A stretch of 64,000 nt of DNA from Acridotheres tristis. Taxonomy: Eukaryota > Chordata > Aves > Passeriformes > Sturnidae. This document shows positions 1 through 12,647 of the stretch, in pieces (position 1 is the first letter of the stretch; each line of letters begins with the position of its first letter). The DNA lies in NCBI GenBank assembly GCA_037013685.1, contig CM072884.1, forward strand, positions 103,281,548-103,345,547, given 5' to 3'. The notes under the pieces were generated by a model. The model was not told the origin of the DNA. It saw only the letters and a list, made by a program, of their open reading frames with translations, and searched no databases. Both the position numbers and the translations under genes were made by a program.

Positions 1-37
1 TCTTTGTGAAAGGTCTTTCTAGATTAAAAATAAAACT

Positions 38-53
38 AAAAAAAAAAAAAAAA
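38..53 (+). repeat. Poly-A run (A16)
   Basis: Sixteen consecutive A residues follow a short A-rich lead-in. No polyadenylation signal, target-site duplication or retrocopy body is evident upstream, so it is treated as a simple homopolymer. Confidence 0.9.
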
Positions 54-608
54 GAGAAAAAGGATGCCAAAGATATTCACACACTGAGAATATGTTATTT
101 TTATTTCTTTTCAGTGGAATAATATCTGTGCACATATAAACTCCGTGATTCTTTCAAGAGTGGTGGAGGGCATAATTTAAAACTATTAGGTTTTTCCTTG
201 AACATCTTTTCCCATTCCTTTAGGTCACAGGTCTCTAGAATATTTGCAAAGCCTTCATTATTAGGCTATCTTTTCCAGAAAATTGGTTTCATGGGACATC
301 TGTTTAACATCTTCTGGACTATCTTTCCTTAAAGGAAATGAATGTTTACTGCTGAATATATTCCTGCATGCATTGCTAAGTTCCACCTGGGAACCTGAAG
401 TGTGTGCACACATTTTCTTACTGTTCAGCTGCACTATTACTTCTTCTAATAGATAGGCAAGGTCTACCAAGAAATGGTAAAGAGCCCTTCAGTACAAGAA
501 TGCAAACCCTACTTTCTGCTGCTGTATATTCTGAATTAATTTGAGCATATGTTTCAAATCTGTGTAAGTGATGAGTAGTGAAATATCCTGCTGACAATTC
601 TATGGAAA

Positions 609-609
609 G

Positions 610-642
<33 letters not shown>

Positions 643-693
643 ATAATCATTATTATCGTTTTTATCATTGTTATCATTCTTATTATAATTATC
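609..693 (+). repeat. GAT trinucleotide microsatellite with degenerate ATT/ATC tail
   Basis: A (GAT)n array runs from 609 to 642 with one GGT interruption near 627. It grades into an imperfect array of ATT, ATC and TTAT units up to about 693. The graded decay suggests an old microsatellite whose purer 5' part is still mutating by slippage. Confidence 0.9.
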
Positions 694-3600
694 TAGGACA
701 CTTCAGTAGACATTGGCCCAAGAGGTTAAGATCCTAAAAATAGTGTACAAAAAGAACGTGTACTTCCATTAATCTCTCTTATTCATTACCTGAAGTCATT
801 CTATTTTTTTTTAATATTCCATTGAATAGATTAGTAAAACTTTTCTTTTGACTATAACGTAAGTTATATGAGCTATAATTTGGATGTGAAGGTTTCGTAA
901 CTTTTCCAGCAGAAGTCTTTTCTTATGGCAAAAAAGGTAGCAGCACCAATTTCCCATGAGGGTAGAGAATAAATTAATGAGCATATGGTGCCTTTTGTTT
1001 CCTCAAAGCAACTGTAGTTTTACTTTCAGTTTTCAATTATCTTCACATCATTCTTGATTACTCATTTTACCTTTACTGTGATCATGTTGGGAATAAAGAA
1101 AGCAAGGCCATGCTCATGATGTTGAAAGAGAGAAGAAAATAAAGGTTATTCTGCATTTAAAAAAATGAGAACATTGTCAAATTATGACTTGTGTTACAGC
1201 CTTGTTGATAGGAAAAGAAATACAAATGTCTTCACATCAAAATCTTAAGCATGCCCTCAGATGCTTATCCATTCATTTTAGGAAGATTTCATAAAATGAC
1301 TGAAATGAAAATTGTTGCTGTTGCTGGCATATATTTTTGTTTCAGTAAAATTATTAAGTTTTTTTTGTTCCTCCTTTCACCTGCACCAGAAGGGTAGAAT
1401 CATTCCCAGAGATAAATATGAAGAGTTTTAACTCAGAGAAGTGCTTAAAAACTCATTTAACTTGCAGTTACTAAGACTTAAGCTATTTAAGTAAATGTTT
1501 TAGAATTTACATATCATTAATTGAAAACAAGTCCGTGTATATTTGGGTCAAATGAATAGCATTTTTATATTTTTAAAAAATCAGTGTTGGTAATAAGACA
1601 CTATTAACTTGGCAATGTATTGGTTTTCACGTTAAAGATGGGATTGCCAGAGCATTCAATAAGTGCTTAAGTGCTCAGGGTAATGTCCCTGAAGAACTCT
1701 GTAATATGTGAAGTTAAAAAGGAGGGTCATCTAATTATTTGCAACAGAGCTGGTGAGTGAGTCAGTATTTCCAGTCCTGAAAAAGTTGATGGAATTGAAA
1801 TCATGGAATCACAGATTGTTCAGAAAGCAAATAAATCTGGATAAGTTTGAGGTTGTTGATGAACTCTTCTAAAATCAGGGGTTTTCTGCTAAAATCAAAA
1901 ATTTAAACAGTATACCTGATAATATATTTGCCTACTTTGATCAATAAAAGGTGTGAAAATTAATTTTCTTTATTCTGCAAGTGTGGCAGGTTGTTAAATC
2001 TAGTGCGAGTGTCTAATTATATTTGAAAAGACAAGAAATTCAGCTTTCCTAACACTAATCTCTAATGAGATACCAAACTAAAGATTAGGAAAATATACTG
2101 AACGGAATAGTGTCATTTTAGCACATCTGATAAAGGCAAAACATTGTAAGGGTTGATAGGTCTTTCATGTCCTGTTAAACTGTTAAACTGAATCTTATAC
2201 CAAATTAAACTCACTTTCAATGACTTATCTTTAAATTTTTTGAGGCAAGGATCCATTGAACGTCCTACTAGCTTTGTTGATCTACTCTGTCTTGTCTCTC
2301 CACTGTCGTAAGTTGCTCCTAACAATTTCATGTCAATTTTTTCTATAAATAAAAAAATAACTTTCTAAATATTTTTGTTTATTTTTTCCTTCCTCTTGAT
2401 GAAAACTGAGACTTTATAATATTGTTGGGGAGGGGCTGGGAATGTGTGATTTTCCTGTCACCACAAGAATAAGCAGAATCCAACCAGCAAAAAATGGGGT
2501 CTTTCAGCTAGATAAAAAAGCAGCATTATGGTATTTGGGCTATTGAAACAACTGAAATATCTGGGAGGGAAAATAGTATGAGATAGCTACATATTCTGTT
2601 GGATAATTTTGCAGTTTTGCATCATAGCAAAATTCTCAAATTTCTAACATATTGAAGTAAAAAGTGTTCTGGCAAGTTTCCATTCCTTCATGTTATTTTG
2701 AATAAACTGTTTTGACACTGATTCCTCTTCTGGCCCATATATCAAATGGTCAAGCTCTGCTGGAAACCTTGCTGAAATACACACTGTGCACTTTAAAAAC
2801 TTACTTATTGATATCTCTCACTTGTTTCATACTCTTTCTTCAACTTTTTTTTAAATATCAAGATTTTTTCCTCCATTTCCTTGAGTTTTGCCTCTCATTT
2901 ATCTTGCCACTCTTTTCTTTGGTACACTGCTTAATATGAATCCACTAGAAAACATTCTCCTTCCTTTGTTATAATACTACAAAATATCTCAATGTTCTCA
3001 GTTCTTCACCAAAGCAAGTATTTATGAGTACCTCTATTATGTGTAACTCCATGTAACTGTGACCTTCGATGGAAACATTAATAGAGAAGATGAATTACTT
3101 ATGCAGTCAATATTAAAAGCTCCTGCATTGTAATTTCTCTGCATTGTAATATCACATTAGCAAGAAGTGGCTGAGAATCAAGGAACAAGATATAGTTCTG
3201 ATATCAATGAAATATTTTCTATGAAGAAGCAACACATTACATGTGGAATGCGCACTTGGCAATTCAGCTGTTGGGTAATGGTTTTGTTGAGTAACTAGGG
3301 AAGAACTGGGAAATGTGGGCCAGGGGCAAACTCGGTGTGATTCTGTCCAAAATCCTAATCAAAGCAATTAAAAATCACTTATGGCACTTGACTGAATCTG
3401 CTATGTTCTGTTTTTCTAGATAATTGTTTTGTAGGCAGAGTGGAGCTCTTCAGACTTGGTGCACTGAGGATAAATTACTTCAATAAAAAGTGTATTATAA
3501 CTACAGAAAGTTATCTTTAAGATTTTGACACATTTGAGTGGATGAGTGAATACATGTAATGTAGTTATCCCTGCTTTAATGAACAACACTAGAACTTTAG

Positions 3601-6600
3601 GAACCTTCTTTTTGGTCCAGATGACTTAAATATGAAGAATTAAGTTTAAAAGAACAATACAATTGTTCATAGCTGTTAATAGTTGCTATCTTACATTAAT
3701 TTAGGTCACTGTATAAGGCTTTTCTTTAGAGCTCGTGGTGGAAAATATTTCTTTTGCTTTACCTTTTGGTTTACCTTTATCCCCAAGCATAAGTAATTTC
3801 TGTCTTAAATAGACTCATGTAATGATTAAAATGTTATCTGATTAATGTAGATTAATTAATTAATATAGATCTCTCTCTTATGATCACTCCCATATGTTAT
3901 TTCTCTCAGAATAGTTTTCCCCCACAAAGCAAGGTTACATTTAGTGCATTACTGCCTCCCTACCTCCCTTTTCTTCCTTTCTTGAGAAAGGGGACAGCAG
4001 TGCATGGCCCAGTGGTCAGCCCATAAATAACACACTGCAGTTTAGAAGCCTCAAGGTCTCCCCTTTGACCTGAAGTTCTGGCAGCTAAATCTAAATAAGT
4101 CAATATAAGAAGGTAGACATGCCAGAGTGGTAACGTTCGGTGACTGTTGACATTTTCTTTCTGAAGAATGTCATACTTAGCCTTACTGTAGATTATAGTA
4201 GCAATATTTATGTAGAGGGGAAGGAAATAAAAACCAACTCAATAATAAAATACCAGCAAGTAAATACAAGATTTATTTGCTGAAACAAGTACCTGAATAC
4301 TGTGGTGCATTCTGCTGTGGCAGTATCCTTTAAAGATGACTGAATACTTAACCCTTTTAGGATGCTACCTGTTGGAAGCAAGTAAAGCAATGCATTTTTA
4401 GGGGTAAGTGATAATTATTAGCTATTGTTATGTAAGATCTATGATGCAAAATACATCAAACTAGTCAAATAATATTTTTCTTCTTTGTGATTCCATTCTA
4501 TCAGCTCTCTGTACATTTTACAAAAGCTAAGAGACTGATGAAAGCAAGGATATTATTTATATGAAAGTTAGAGGAAAAAGAAATCTTAATTATATGTGGC
4601 CAACAAAAGATTTGGGGAAGAAAGTCTGAGAAGACTACTGAGAAAAACTAAGATGACATAATTAGATGTTAAGAAGTATAATCCCAAAATCCCTATCATT
4701 CATAGCAATTAGTTGATAATTGCTGTTCAGTTTTTGACTACTCTCAGATTGTGATCTTATTTTTGTTTTTCAGAAGACTATTTCATGTTTATGAATTTAT
4801 TTTAATTACAAATTTTAGGTTTTTGTTTTTGTTTTTTTTTTTTAATTTATTTTTACTTGCTTGCTTGTCTTTGCAAATATGCTTTATAGATCAGTCATGA
4901 TAGTTATCACAAGAAACTGTTCATAAGAGACCATTCAGAGTTGCCAGACTATCTAGCACTCCCTAGAGTGAATGTGGTCACAGCAGAGATTCTAATGAAG
5001 CCAGGAATTTAGGGATTTCTTTTACGTTTACCATTAAGGAGGCTGCTGTAAATTCCATCCTCAAGTGAAATAACTGCTGAAGAAATTATTAGGGAAAATA
5101 AAATATAAATAAATTATATATAACAGCATATAATGTATATAATGAAATATCTAATATCAGATTCACAGTACTTTTATGTTTTAACACAGAATATTGTAAT
5201 AATAGAATATTTCATAAGAAATATAACTTAATCATTTAACACATATTTTCACTGAAATATAGCAGTTTTTAATACATTTCTTGTTCAAGCCTAATCATTA
5301 AGACTTTCCAGTTGTCTAATTTAGATTTTTTTCAAATTGAATACCCTGCATGATGATTAAAGAACTTCCTGATATTTATATGCCTTGAATTATTTAAGAC
5401 AAATATTGAAATCTATCTATGTAAATATTTTTTTCAATTTTTTCTGAGGTCAATAAAAAGATGCTCCTGGAATTTATTGAGCTACCTATGGAACTGGATT
5501 ACATGGTTGAACTCCATATTTTAAAGTAACAACAAAGATCCTGATTTTGGAAAGAATTTAGTCAAGGTACTTTTATATCATTTTATATCTATGCCCATGT
5601 CATGACACTCTTTCTTGTTTCAAGGACTATTCCTAGAATTTGTCTCCTAAATTAGGATTGAGCTACCCCTCTATTACATTGTTTACTTCACAAAGTTAAG
5701 GTGTATTCCAGGAGGCTGTACCTTTGTCACCTGCTGCTGGCTCCACATTGGCCAGTGGCATCACAGGGCCACCATCTCCTGATTGCATTTGAGCAGCACA
5801 ATAACGTCAGTGTGAACCTGTATGTTGAGAAGGGCAGAGCCTCTAATGTAATTTCAACTCTGCACTCATTTTTCTGAGTAAAAGTTTCCAATTTTCTAAA
5901 GGCTAAATTCAAGTCTGTTGAACATCAGTGTAGTATATTTCAGTGGGTGCTTGTTCAGAGCCTTCAAAATCAAATGTAGTAAATATAAGCAGTCATTTTA
6001 CTGGAGAAAAAATCTCAATGAAAATAAATTTTCTACCTTTAGTCTTCTTTATATATATTTGTGAAAGAAATAACATTTTTTATTGATTTCAGTAATTGAA
6101 AATAACATCATCTAACCCATGAAAGAAAGTAACTAAAGATCAATAAGGAAAAAAAGGGAAAAATACCAGGCACTGATGGGTCTGCAAACAGTTAAAATAG
6201 CCAGGCTTCGTGTCACTTCTTTTCCTTTGTAAGTTGTTTTCTGCATCCTGCTTTGATGTCAATATGCACTGAAATTGAAATTAATATTGACATAGACTTG
6301 TACAAAATCTGTGTCTAACATGACTCCTTGATGGTAATTCAAGGTTCAGGATTATCTGCTAAATGAAGTCCTGTGGAGTGTATTCATTAAACAAGTAGAG
6401 ATTTATTTTCCTACAGATTTTCCTGGGTGTTTTTTATTTGGTTTGATTGTGGGTTTTTGGTATTTTTAAAACCCAAGTACTTAAATTACTATTTTTTTCA
6501 TAGTTTTCTTAGCTTTCACCATCTGGATATTGGCAGCTGGCAGTCACTGTTCCAAAAAGCATTTAGCTATGGATCCAAAATATAAGAGAGGCCTCTTGGA

Positions 6601-8236
6601 ATATTTCTAGACTTTAAAGAGCCTCCAAGATTTTGTAATACTTCTGAGGGCTGTATTTAGGGATGCTTGTCAAAATGTTTACTCTAGTGTCTTTACCAAC
6701 ATTGATGAAAATGCACTGTTTAACAAAATAATTGGATATTTCATGGAATTTCACCATCACCATTTCCATACTTAAAGACATTCCTGATGTATGCAGTTTC
6801 TTACTTTGTTATATTGATGAGAAAATACAACTTATTTGTATCCTTTTATTAAGATATAATGCAGCTTTGCAGGCTGAAATTGGCAAGTATGGTTCCTTGT
6901 GCCAAAATGATTTTTAAGGGGAAACATGTCTTGTACTTCAGGACATTTTGCCATCTTGGGAAGATTGTGTCGATGGGCAATGAGGTGCGTGAAAAGGTTG
7001 GAGGAAGAAAAATAACAATACTTCTATTTATCAAAGGGAACTCTGTTGGGAACAATAGTGAATAGACATCTTGTGTTAGTCTCTTCAGCTTGAATTCCAA
7101 AGTGCAATTCAATTCTTTTTATCTCTGACAGACCATTCATTTAATATCAAGAACAGCTTTAAGTGTGGCTTGTGCAGCTTTTTATCACAAGTAAATGCTG
7201 AGATGATACATATAAATGATATCTGTTGTATTTATTTTTTTATATGCTGAACATGATGTAAATGTACAACATGTTGAGATCAAATATCTGTGTGGCTGAA
7301 GAAAGAAAATAAAGTGAACTATTTAGGTTTTCAATAATGCACACTGCTTAGGTTGCTTATTTGTGGGATCTAAGTGTTTAAGGGAATTTTTATTCATTTT
7401 GTACTAGGAAAGATGCAAGGACGTGGTAATGGGATAATAGTGCTTGAAATGTTTTCTTAATTCTCAGCATTCTTTTGATAACTTATATTTTCTTCTTCAT
7501 TCATCCATGACTCAATTCTCAAACAATCCTACTGTGGCAGTAATGTACACATTTTCTTTCTCACTGTCTTGGCACAAAGAATATGTGGGAGTTAGCCATG
7601 AATATTTACTTCCTAATAGGTTTTGTCTGTATCAGTGAAAAGCATGGTATAATGCTCAAAAAATATTTTTCCCTCTCAGGTTGTCTAAAAAATATTTTAA
7701 AGTATTGTTGATTAACCTAAATATTATAATCATATATTGCATATTTCACAGAAAAGCTAAACTTCCTACATTGCTGGGTTATTGATGACTCAGAACTGAC
7801 AGTTGTTTACTGTCATGTACAGATGAGAGCCCACTTCCCAGAAAACAGGGACCCTAAAAATAGCCTTTAAAAGGTGCCAGGAATCTTCTACCCAGTGCAC
7901 TGATGCACCCATCCCCTTCAGATATGGCTGATATGAATGAACCCTAAGGCTTATCAGGCTTATCAGTAAGGCAGAGAAGCAATTTTTTTTTAATGTTTTC
8001 TTTTTCAGGAATAATGAGCTGAGAGTTTTCTCAGGAAAGTTCTTTTGCAGACATCCCAGAATAGCTTGAAATGAAAATAAAAATGTAAAGAAAATATTCC
8101 AGCTACAGAGGCATCATGTCTATAGTGTCTATTTGACATTGCGTACATTAATTTGAAACCATACCTTAATTAGGATATCTCATGACTGACTTCTGTCCAT
8201 GTAAGCAGGCATTTCAGTGGTCATACTCAGGGTTGT

Positions 8237-8383
8237 GACCATCCCAGGAAGTGTTCAAAATGTGACTGTGGGCTTGGAGACACAGTTTATTGGTGAATGC
8301 AAATGGTGCTGAGTTAATGGTTGTACTCGATGATCTTGGAGGTTTTCTCCAACCTTAGTGATTCTATGATTCTGTGATTCTGT
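8237..8383 (+). mobile_element. CR1 LINE 3' end, sense orientation
   Basis: A 5'-truncated CR1 retrotransposon. The right half matches the conserved CR1 3' untranslated region: GATGATCTTGGAGG, then TTTTCTCCAACCTTAGTG, ending in three tandem octamer-like units (ATTCTATG, ATTCTGTG, ATTCTG). The left part (CCATCCCAGGAAGTGTTCAA) matches the segment just after the ORF2 end. Only about 150 bp remain, as expected for CR1, which usually truncates at the 5' end and lacks a poly-A tail. The GATCTTGGAGG form indicates a different CR1 subfamily from the copy at 26188-26345. No target-site duplication is evident. Confidence 0.9.
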
Positions 8384-11350
8384 ATTGATCTCTACTGATT
8401 TTGGTTTAATCTAGTCCTTCCATCTTCCTGTTTGAAGTCTGGGAAGAGCAAATTCTATCCAGAGGTGGAGAGTTCCCTACTCTCAGGATGAAGTGAGTCT
8501 TTCGTTAGAGCCTCTTTCCTTATGCTACTTGCAGGTCACATTAGGTACAGATGAATACATGGAAAATAGAAACTAGGAAAAAAGAAGTCCCACCAAAGGT
8601 GGAAAGATTCAAATCCTGTTAACACAGCTGTAGATCACTCCTTGTAAGGCTTGCATGTGAACTGTTATGCCCATATAATAAACTGCAAGGAATCTTCAGC
8701 CTGAGGCTTTTCAGGTTGGATGCCTGATTGAAGAATACAACCAGGGGTGATGATTCCTGCAAACTGTTTCTCTGCTCATGTTGTTCCTTTCATGATCTTC
8801 CAGTCCAGATCACAGTGTTTGCTAATATATTATGTATCAGCAACAACATCAATATCTGAGAAGTTCTTAGGCTTGCAAAGGTTCAAGACCATGACAAGTT
8901 TGGCTTCAGCTGATGCATATTGCAGCACATTGATGCTTCATGGGCATGAACATTTTTATCATGTGAAACACTTGTATGAAAAACTTCATGCAGATTATTA
9001 TTCTGTGAGAAATTTGAAACCCATTTGAAGAAATCTGTTCCATAGATCAGTCTATTACGTTTGTTGCAGAGAAGGCCAGTGTGGTGGATTTCCCAGTACA
9101 AAGACTTGATGTTCCTCCCTGTTGCATGACAGTGTCTGGCTATCTCATGGCTGCTGTGGACAAACAAATGTAATTAAATGAAAGTGTATTGGCCTCATGA
9201 GAACCTTTGATTTGTTCTCCATACAATTTTTGATGTGGTAGAACTTCTATGGAAATAACTATTTTTTACTTTAGATTAGGAAAAATTCAGAATTCCATAC
9301 TTACATATGCAGAAGGTCTTTTATTGAGTAGTGTTTCAGGTTGCTTTCATTTGGATATAGAATACAACAACAAGTTACAGAGATGTTTACTTAAAAGGAC
9401 TACCTAAGTATAAGGATGAAGCAACAATAAGAGAGAACTTTTACCAGCTGCAGTATTCAGAGAGGTTATTGCTTTCCCTAATTTCTTCTTCTCAATCAAT
9501 TTTCTACTTTCCTTCTGTGAGTTCCCAGCTTTCAAACTAATTATCCTTTGACTTGGCACTCTCTAATTTTGACACATTTTCCTTATTGTCCTCAGCTTGA
9601 CATCAAAGCTCTCTGCAACTCATTCTTTACAAAGTAGTGATCTTCTTGTGTAAAGGCATAAAATGATGTTATTTTTCATGGGAAAAAATAACATATCATT
9701 TTGTTTAACTAAGGAAAAAAAAATTGAGATAATACAGGGAAAATTTCTGTTTTCAGAAGTATAGATTCTTCCACTTATTTTCTCACAGCTATTTTCTGGA
9801 CAGGCTTCTTTTACCAGCATGAGCACCTGTTAACTGTTACCAAATTTTCCAGCTCGTTAAGAAAGTTCTTGTCCTACTAATATTAATGTGTGATGGAATA
9901 ATGAATCACTAATGAGGGGGAAGAGCCCCATCCTTTTCCCTTAATTATAAAGGCCAATAACACTGTGAAAGGAGGTACCTCTGTGGTGGAATTCAACTGC
10001 AGAAGGCAATTTTTTTCATCAACAAATCCTAGATATCCTGGATCTGGCAGATTAATACAAGGTGCTTGAAAATTGGTTTTCCCAATCTGCTGTGTCCTGT
10101 CAGGATAGGTCCTCATTCTGGTAGTTTTCAGTGGCTCCTTGGTTTACAAAAATTTTGTATTCTTCTCTGGATCTCTAGGAAAATGTTGCATTCTTCATAT
10201 ACTTTTGAAACTACTGGGATTGCTGACCTTCACTGTCAGCTGCACTGGCTCTACTGATCCCACAGTTATGGTCTTATTCTGAGCTGTGCATTTGCACTCA
10301 GAGATTATTTCTGAGCATACACCATTACTCTCAAGATGAGAATCATGCCATTTCACCCCAGAAGCATCCCCATTTGAGCCACAGGGCAGCAGTAAGGATA
10401 AAGCAGATGACCTTTCCGGGTGTCCTGTCTCACACCTAAAAGTAATGCAAAGTCAGCTCTTATACAAAGCATGTTGAACAAACAAATAAAGATCCATGTA
10501 TCAGCTCAATGAGATGTCAGTGAGATAAATTTCCACTCAAGGGTGTTTCACTAGTGCAAAAGCGTGGGCAATTCATCCATAATATGGAAATTTTGAATTT
10601 TGTGTTTTGGAGTTTGATCTGTGTAACTTTGTTGACTTTTTAAAAAATCAAAATCATCAATGTCTGCTGTGGGTTTGACTTTATAGAATTTGATGAACTG
10701 AAAAAATATTACTGTTGCTTTTCTATCCACCATTCCTTCACTGCTGATCAGAGAAGCAAGATAACTTCTATACATATTTTATTCTCACTATTTTATGCAG
10801 AAATGCTGTGAACATTTCTCAGTCACTGCAATTCTGAAGCTAAGAAGGCATCCTAGGATTTCATCATAAATATTACCTAGGGAAGAAAGGGTGATTCTAG
10901 TCCTTTTCCTATCTTACTCAATATGTGCAAATGGCTTATAAAATACATTGAGAGATTGGGGGTGAGAAAAGCATTACTTTCCATTTCATTTGGTTCTGGA
11001 AAAGCAGAGGAATGTAAGCCAAGTTTTTTCTACTGCCAAGAAAATCCAGTCTACTAATAGTCTTTCTAAATGTTTAGTGAATTTATCTTGCTGGCACTGC
11101 TTATTAACTAAGGCCCAGTGCAGCATGAGCTGAAATAGAATAATTGGTAATTCATTGTAAACATGGCTAGTTTTATGTCCATTTTTCAATTTTTCTTGAC
11201 TGGTGTTTAGTATTTATACTCCAAAGCAATTGGCTGTCCTCCAGTCTTCCACCTGTGGGGTTTGAGGAATTTCTTTTCCTGAGTGAGGTGTGTGTCCTGT
11301 CCTTAAAGTGTCCACTTTGTGGTTTGTAGAATACTCCTCTTTGTTTCAAG
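8384..11350. other. Gene-free unique DNA
   Basis: No gene is recognised. Two overlapping open frames of 93-94 codons on opposite strands at 8747-9167 sit in slightly more balanced sequence but have no recognisable domain. The rest is AT-rich single-copy sequence without long simple repeats. Confidence 0.65.
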
Positions 11351-11498
11351 CAAAAAAATCCAAAAAACATTAAAAAACCCCAAACAGCAACAACAACAAA
11401 ACAAAACAAACAACAACAACAACAACAAAAAACAAACAAAAAAACAAAACAAAACAAAAAAATCACAAAAGCCAAACCAAACCAAAACAAACCCACAA
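11351..11498 (+). repeat. A/C-only low-complexity tract, (CAA)n/(CAAAA)n
   Basis: About 150 bp made almost entirely of A and C on the plus strand, with CAA, CAAA and CAAAA units, a (CAA)n core at about 11410-11427, and a few CCCC or CCAAA interruptions. It gives artefactual open frames on both strands (Q/N/K-rich on plus, F/C/L-rich on minus). It is the longest of a family of such tracts in the window. Confidence 0.9.
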
Positions 11499-11867
11499 AG
11501 TATCTCATTTCAAAATACAGGAATCAAGTTTCAAACTCAAGATACCAGACAGAGAATGAGACTTTTCAGTGCTTTCTCAGAGATGATGGCTTGCATGGTG
11601 AAAAGCAGAGATAAAGGAATGTGTGCTTAATATGAAAAGCATTTCATAGCAACAGATAAAATAATTGAACACAGAACAGGAACATGCCAAAGATTAATAT
11701 GATACTGTGGTGGATTAACCTTGACTGGACACCTGGTACCCACCAAGCTGCTCAACCACTCCCCCTCCTCAACTGGACAGGGTGAGAAAATATGAGAAAA
11801 AGCTCATAAAGGCTGAAAGAGATCACTTAGCAGCAACTGTCATGGGTAAAACAGAAAATTAATGGAA

Positions 11868-11873
11868 TTTATT
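11868..11873 (-). terminator. LTR polyadenylation signal AATAAA
   Basis: The plus strand reads TTTATT, which is AATAAA in the sense of the LTR, located about 160 bp from the LTR 3' end. Position and orientation agree with the minus-strand assignment of the LTR. Whether it still functions cannot be judged. Confidence 0.5.
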
Positions 11874-12085
11874 GATTGTTTAATAAGACAATAGGATAAT
11901 GAAAACCAACCTAAAAATACACCTTCCTCCCTCCTTCCCTCTTACCAGACTCAACCTCACTCTCGATTCCTCCACCTCCTGTGCCCAGGCAGTGCAGGGA
12001 ATGGGGGCTGTAGTCAGTTCATCACATATTACCACTCTTGCCCCAACAGGAACACTTTCCACGGGGTGAATTCCTTCAGGAAGAG

Positions 12086-12230
12086 GCTGCTTTAGTGTGG
12101 ATCCTCCATGGGGTCACAAGTCCTCTCATCAAACCTGTTGCAGTGTGGGCTCCTCTGTACATGGCCACAGGTACTCCCAGGAAAGCTGCTGCAGTGTGGA
12201 TCCTCCAGGGTCACAGCTGCCTGCAGGGCA
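12086..12230 (-). repeat. Three diverged ~50-bp tandem units inside the LTR
   Basis: Units begin near 12086, 12135 and 12185, each with GCTGC or GTTGC followed by AGTGTGG and a CTCC stretch, then a segment resembling GGTCACAGG. Spacing is 49-50 bp. This internal duplication is a property of the LTR family and not a host minisatellite. Confidence 0.65.
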
Positions 12231-12647
12231 CATCTGCCTACTCTGTCCTGGGCTTTTCCAAAGGCTGCATGTGGATAACTCCTCCCCTGTGTGCTTCTGT
12301 GGGCTGCAAGGGGACATCTGACCTCACCATGGTCTGCAGGGGGACCTCTGCTCCTGGGTGCCTGCAGCACCTCCTTCTTCACTGGTGTCTGCAGGGCTGC
12401 TTCTCCCACATGTTTTCACACCTCTTTCCCTGCTACATTTGTGTATTATTTTTCCCCCTTCTGAAATACGTTATCCCATAGGCACTAACAGTGTAGCCCA
12501 TAAATTCGGCCTTGGCCAGTGATGGGTCAGACCTGGAGCTGTGTGGAATGGCTCTGTTGGACATGGAGCAAGCTTCTGGCATCTTCTCACAGAATCCAGC
12601 CCTGTGGCTCTCCCACTGCCAAAAACTTGCAAAGTACACCCCATACA

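Larger units (their letters stand above)
1..8236. other. Gene-free AT-rich unique DNA
   Basis: No coding gene or RNA gene is visible. Open frames stay below 90 codons, overlap on both strands without family resemblance, and look random. The stretch holds a 16-A run at 38-53, a GAT microsatellite at 609-642, a T-rich tract near 4820-4857, and scattered AT-rich segments such as 5096-5165. A short direct repeat of CTGCATTGTAAT lies near 3120-3150. The segment at 5700-5830 is more mixed in composition but I recognise nothing in it. It could be intergenic or intronic. Confidence 0.7.
11706..12647 (-). mobile_element. Solo LTR of an avian endogenous retrovirus
   Basis: About 942 bp bounded by TG at 11706 (plus-strand TGTGGTGGATTAACC) and CA at 12647 (CCCCATACA). 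It is GC-richer than its surroundings and matches from memory a widespread bird ERV LTR. Sense is the minus strand: read that way, an AATAAA signal lies at 11873-11868 near the 3' end, and a decayed TATA-like segment (ACGTATTTCAG) near 12471-12461. Inside are three diverged units of about 50 bp starting near 12086, 12135 and 12185, each containing an AGTGTGG core. No gag, pol or env sequence flanks it, so it is a solo LTR. The flanking 5-mers (GATAC and TGTAC) match at only 3 of 5 bases, so a duplication is unproven. Family class (ERVL- or ERVK-like) is uncertain. The 147-, 119- and 105-codon frames within or beside it are not genes. Confidence 0.85.

Noticed and set aside
8747..9167. Overlapping 93- and 94-codon frames on opposite strands
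   Set aside because: Neither shows a known domain, and opposed frames of this size occur by chance. An unrecognised old repeat remains possible.
11173..11508. 111-codon minus-strand frame and 103-codon plus-strand frame
   Set aside because: Both are translations of the A/C-only tract (F/C/L-rich or Q/N/K-rich) and have no unique protein segment of interest.
12038..12481. 147-codon plus-strand frame
   Set aside because: It lies entirely inside the LTR and on its antisense strand. Similar frames are expected in any copy of a GC-rich LTR.
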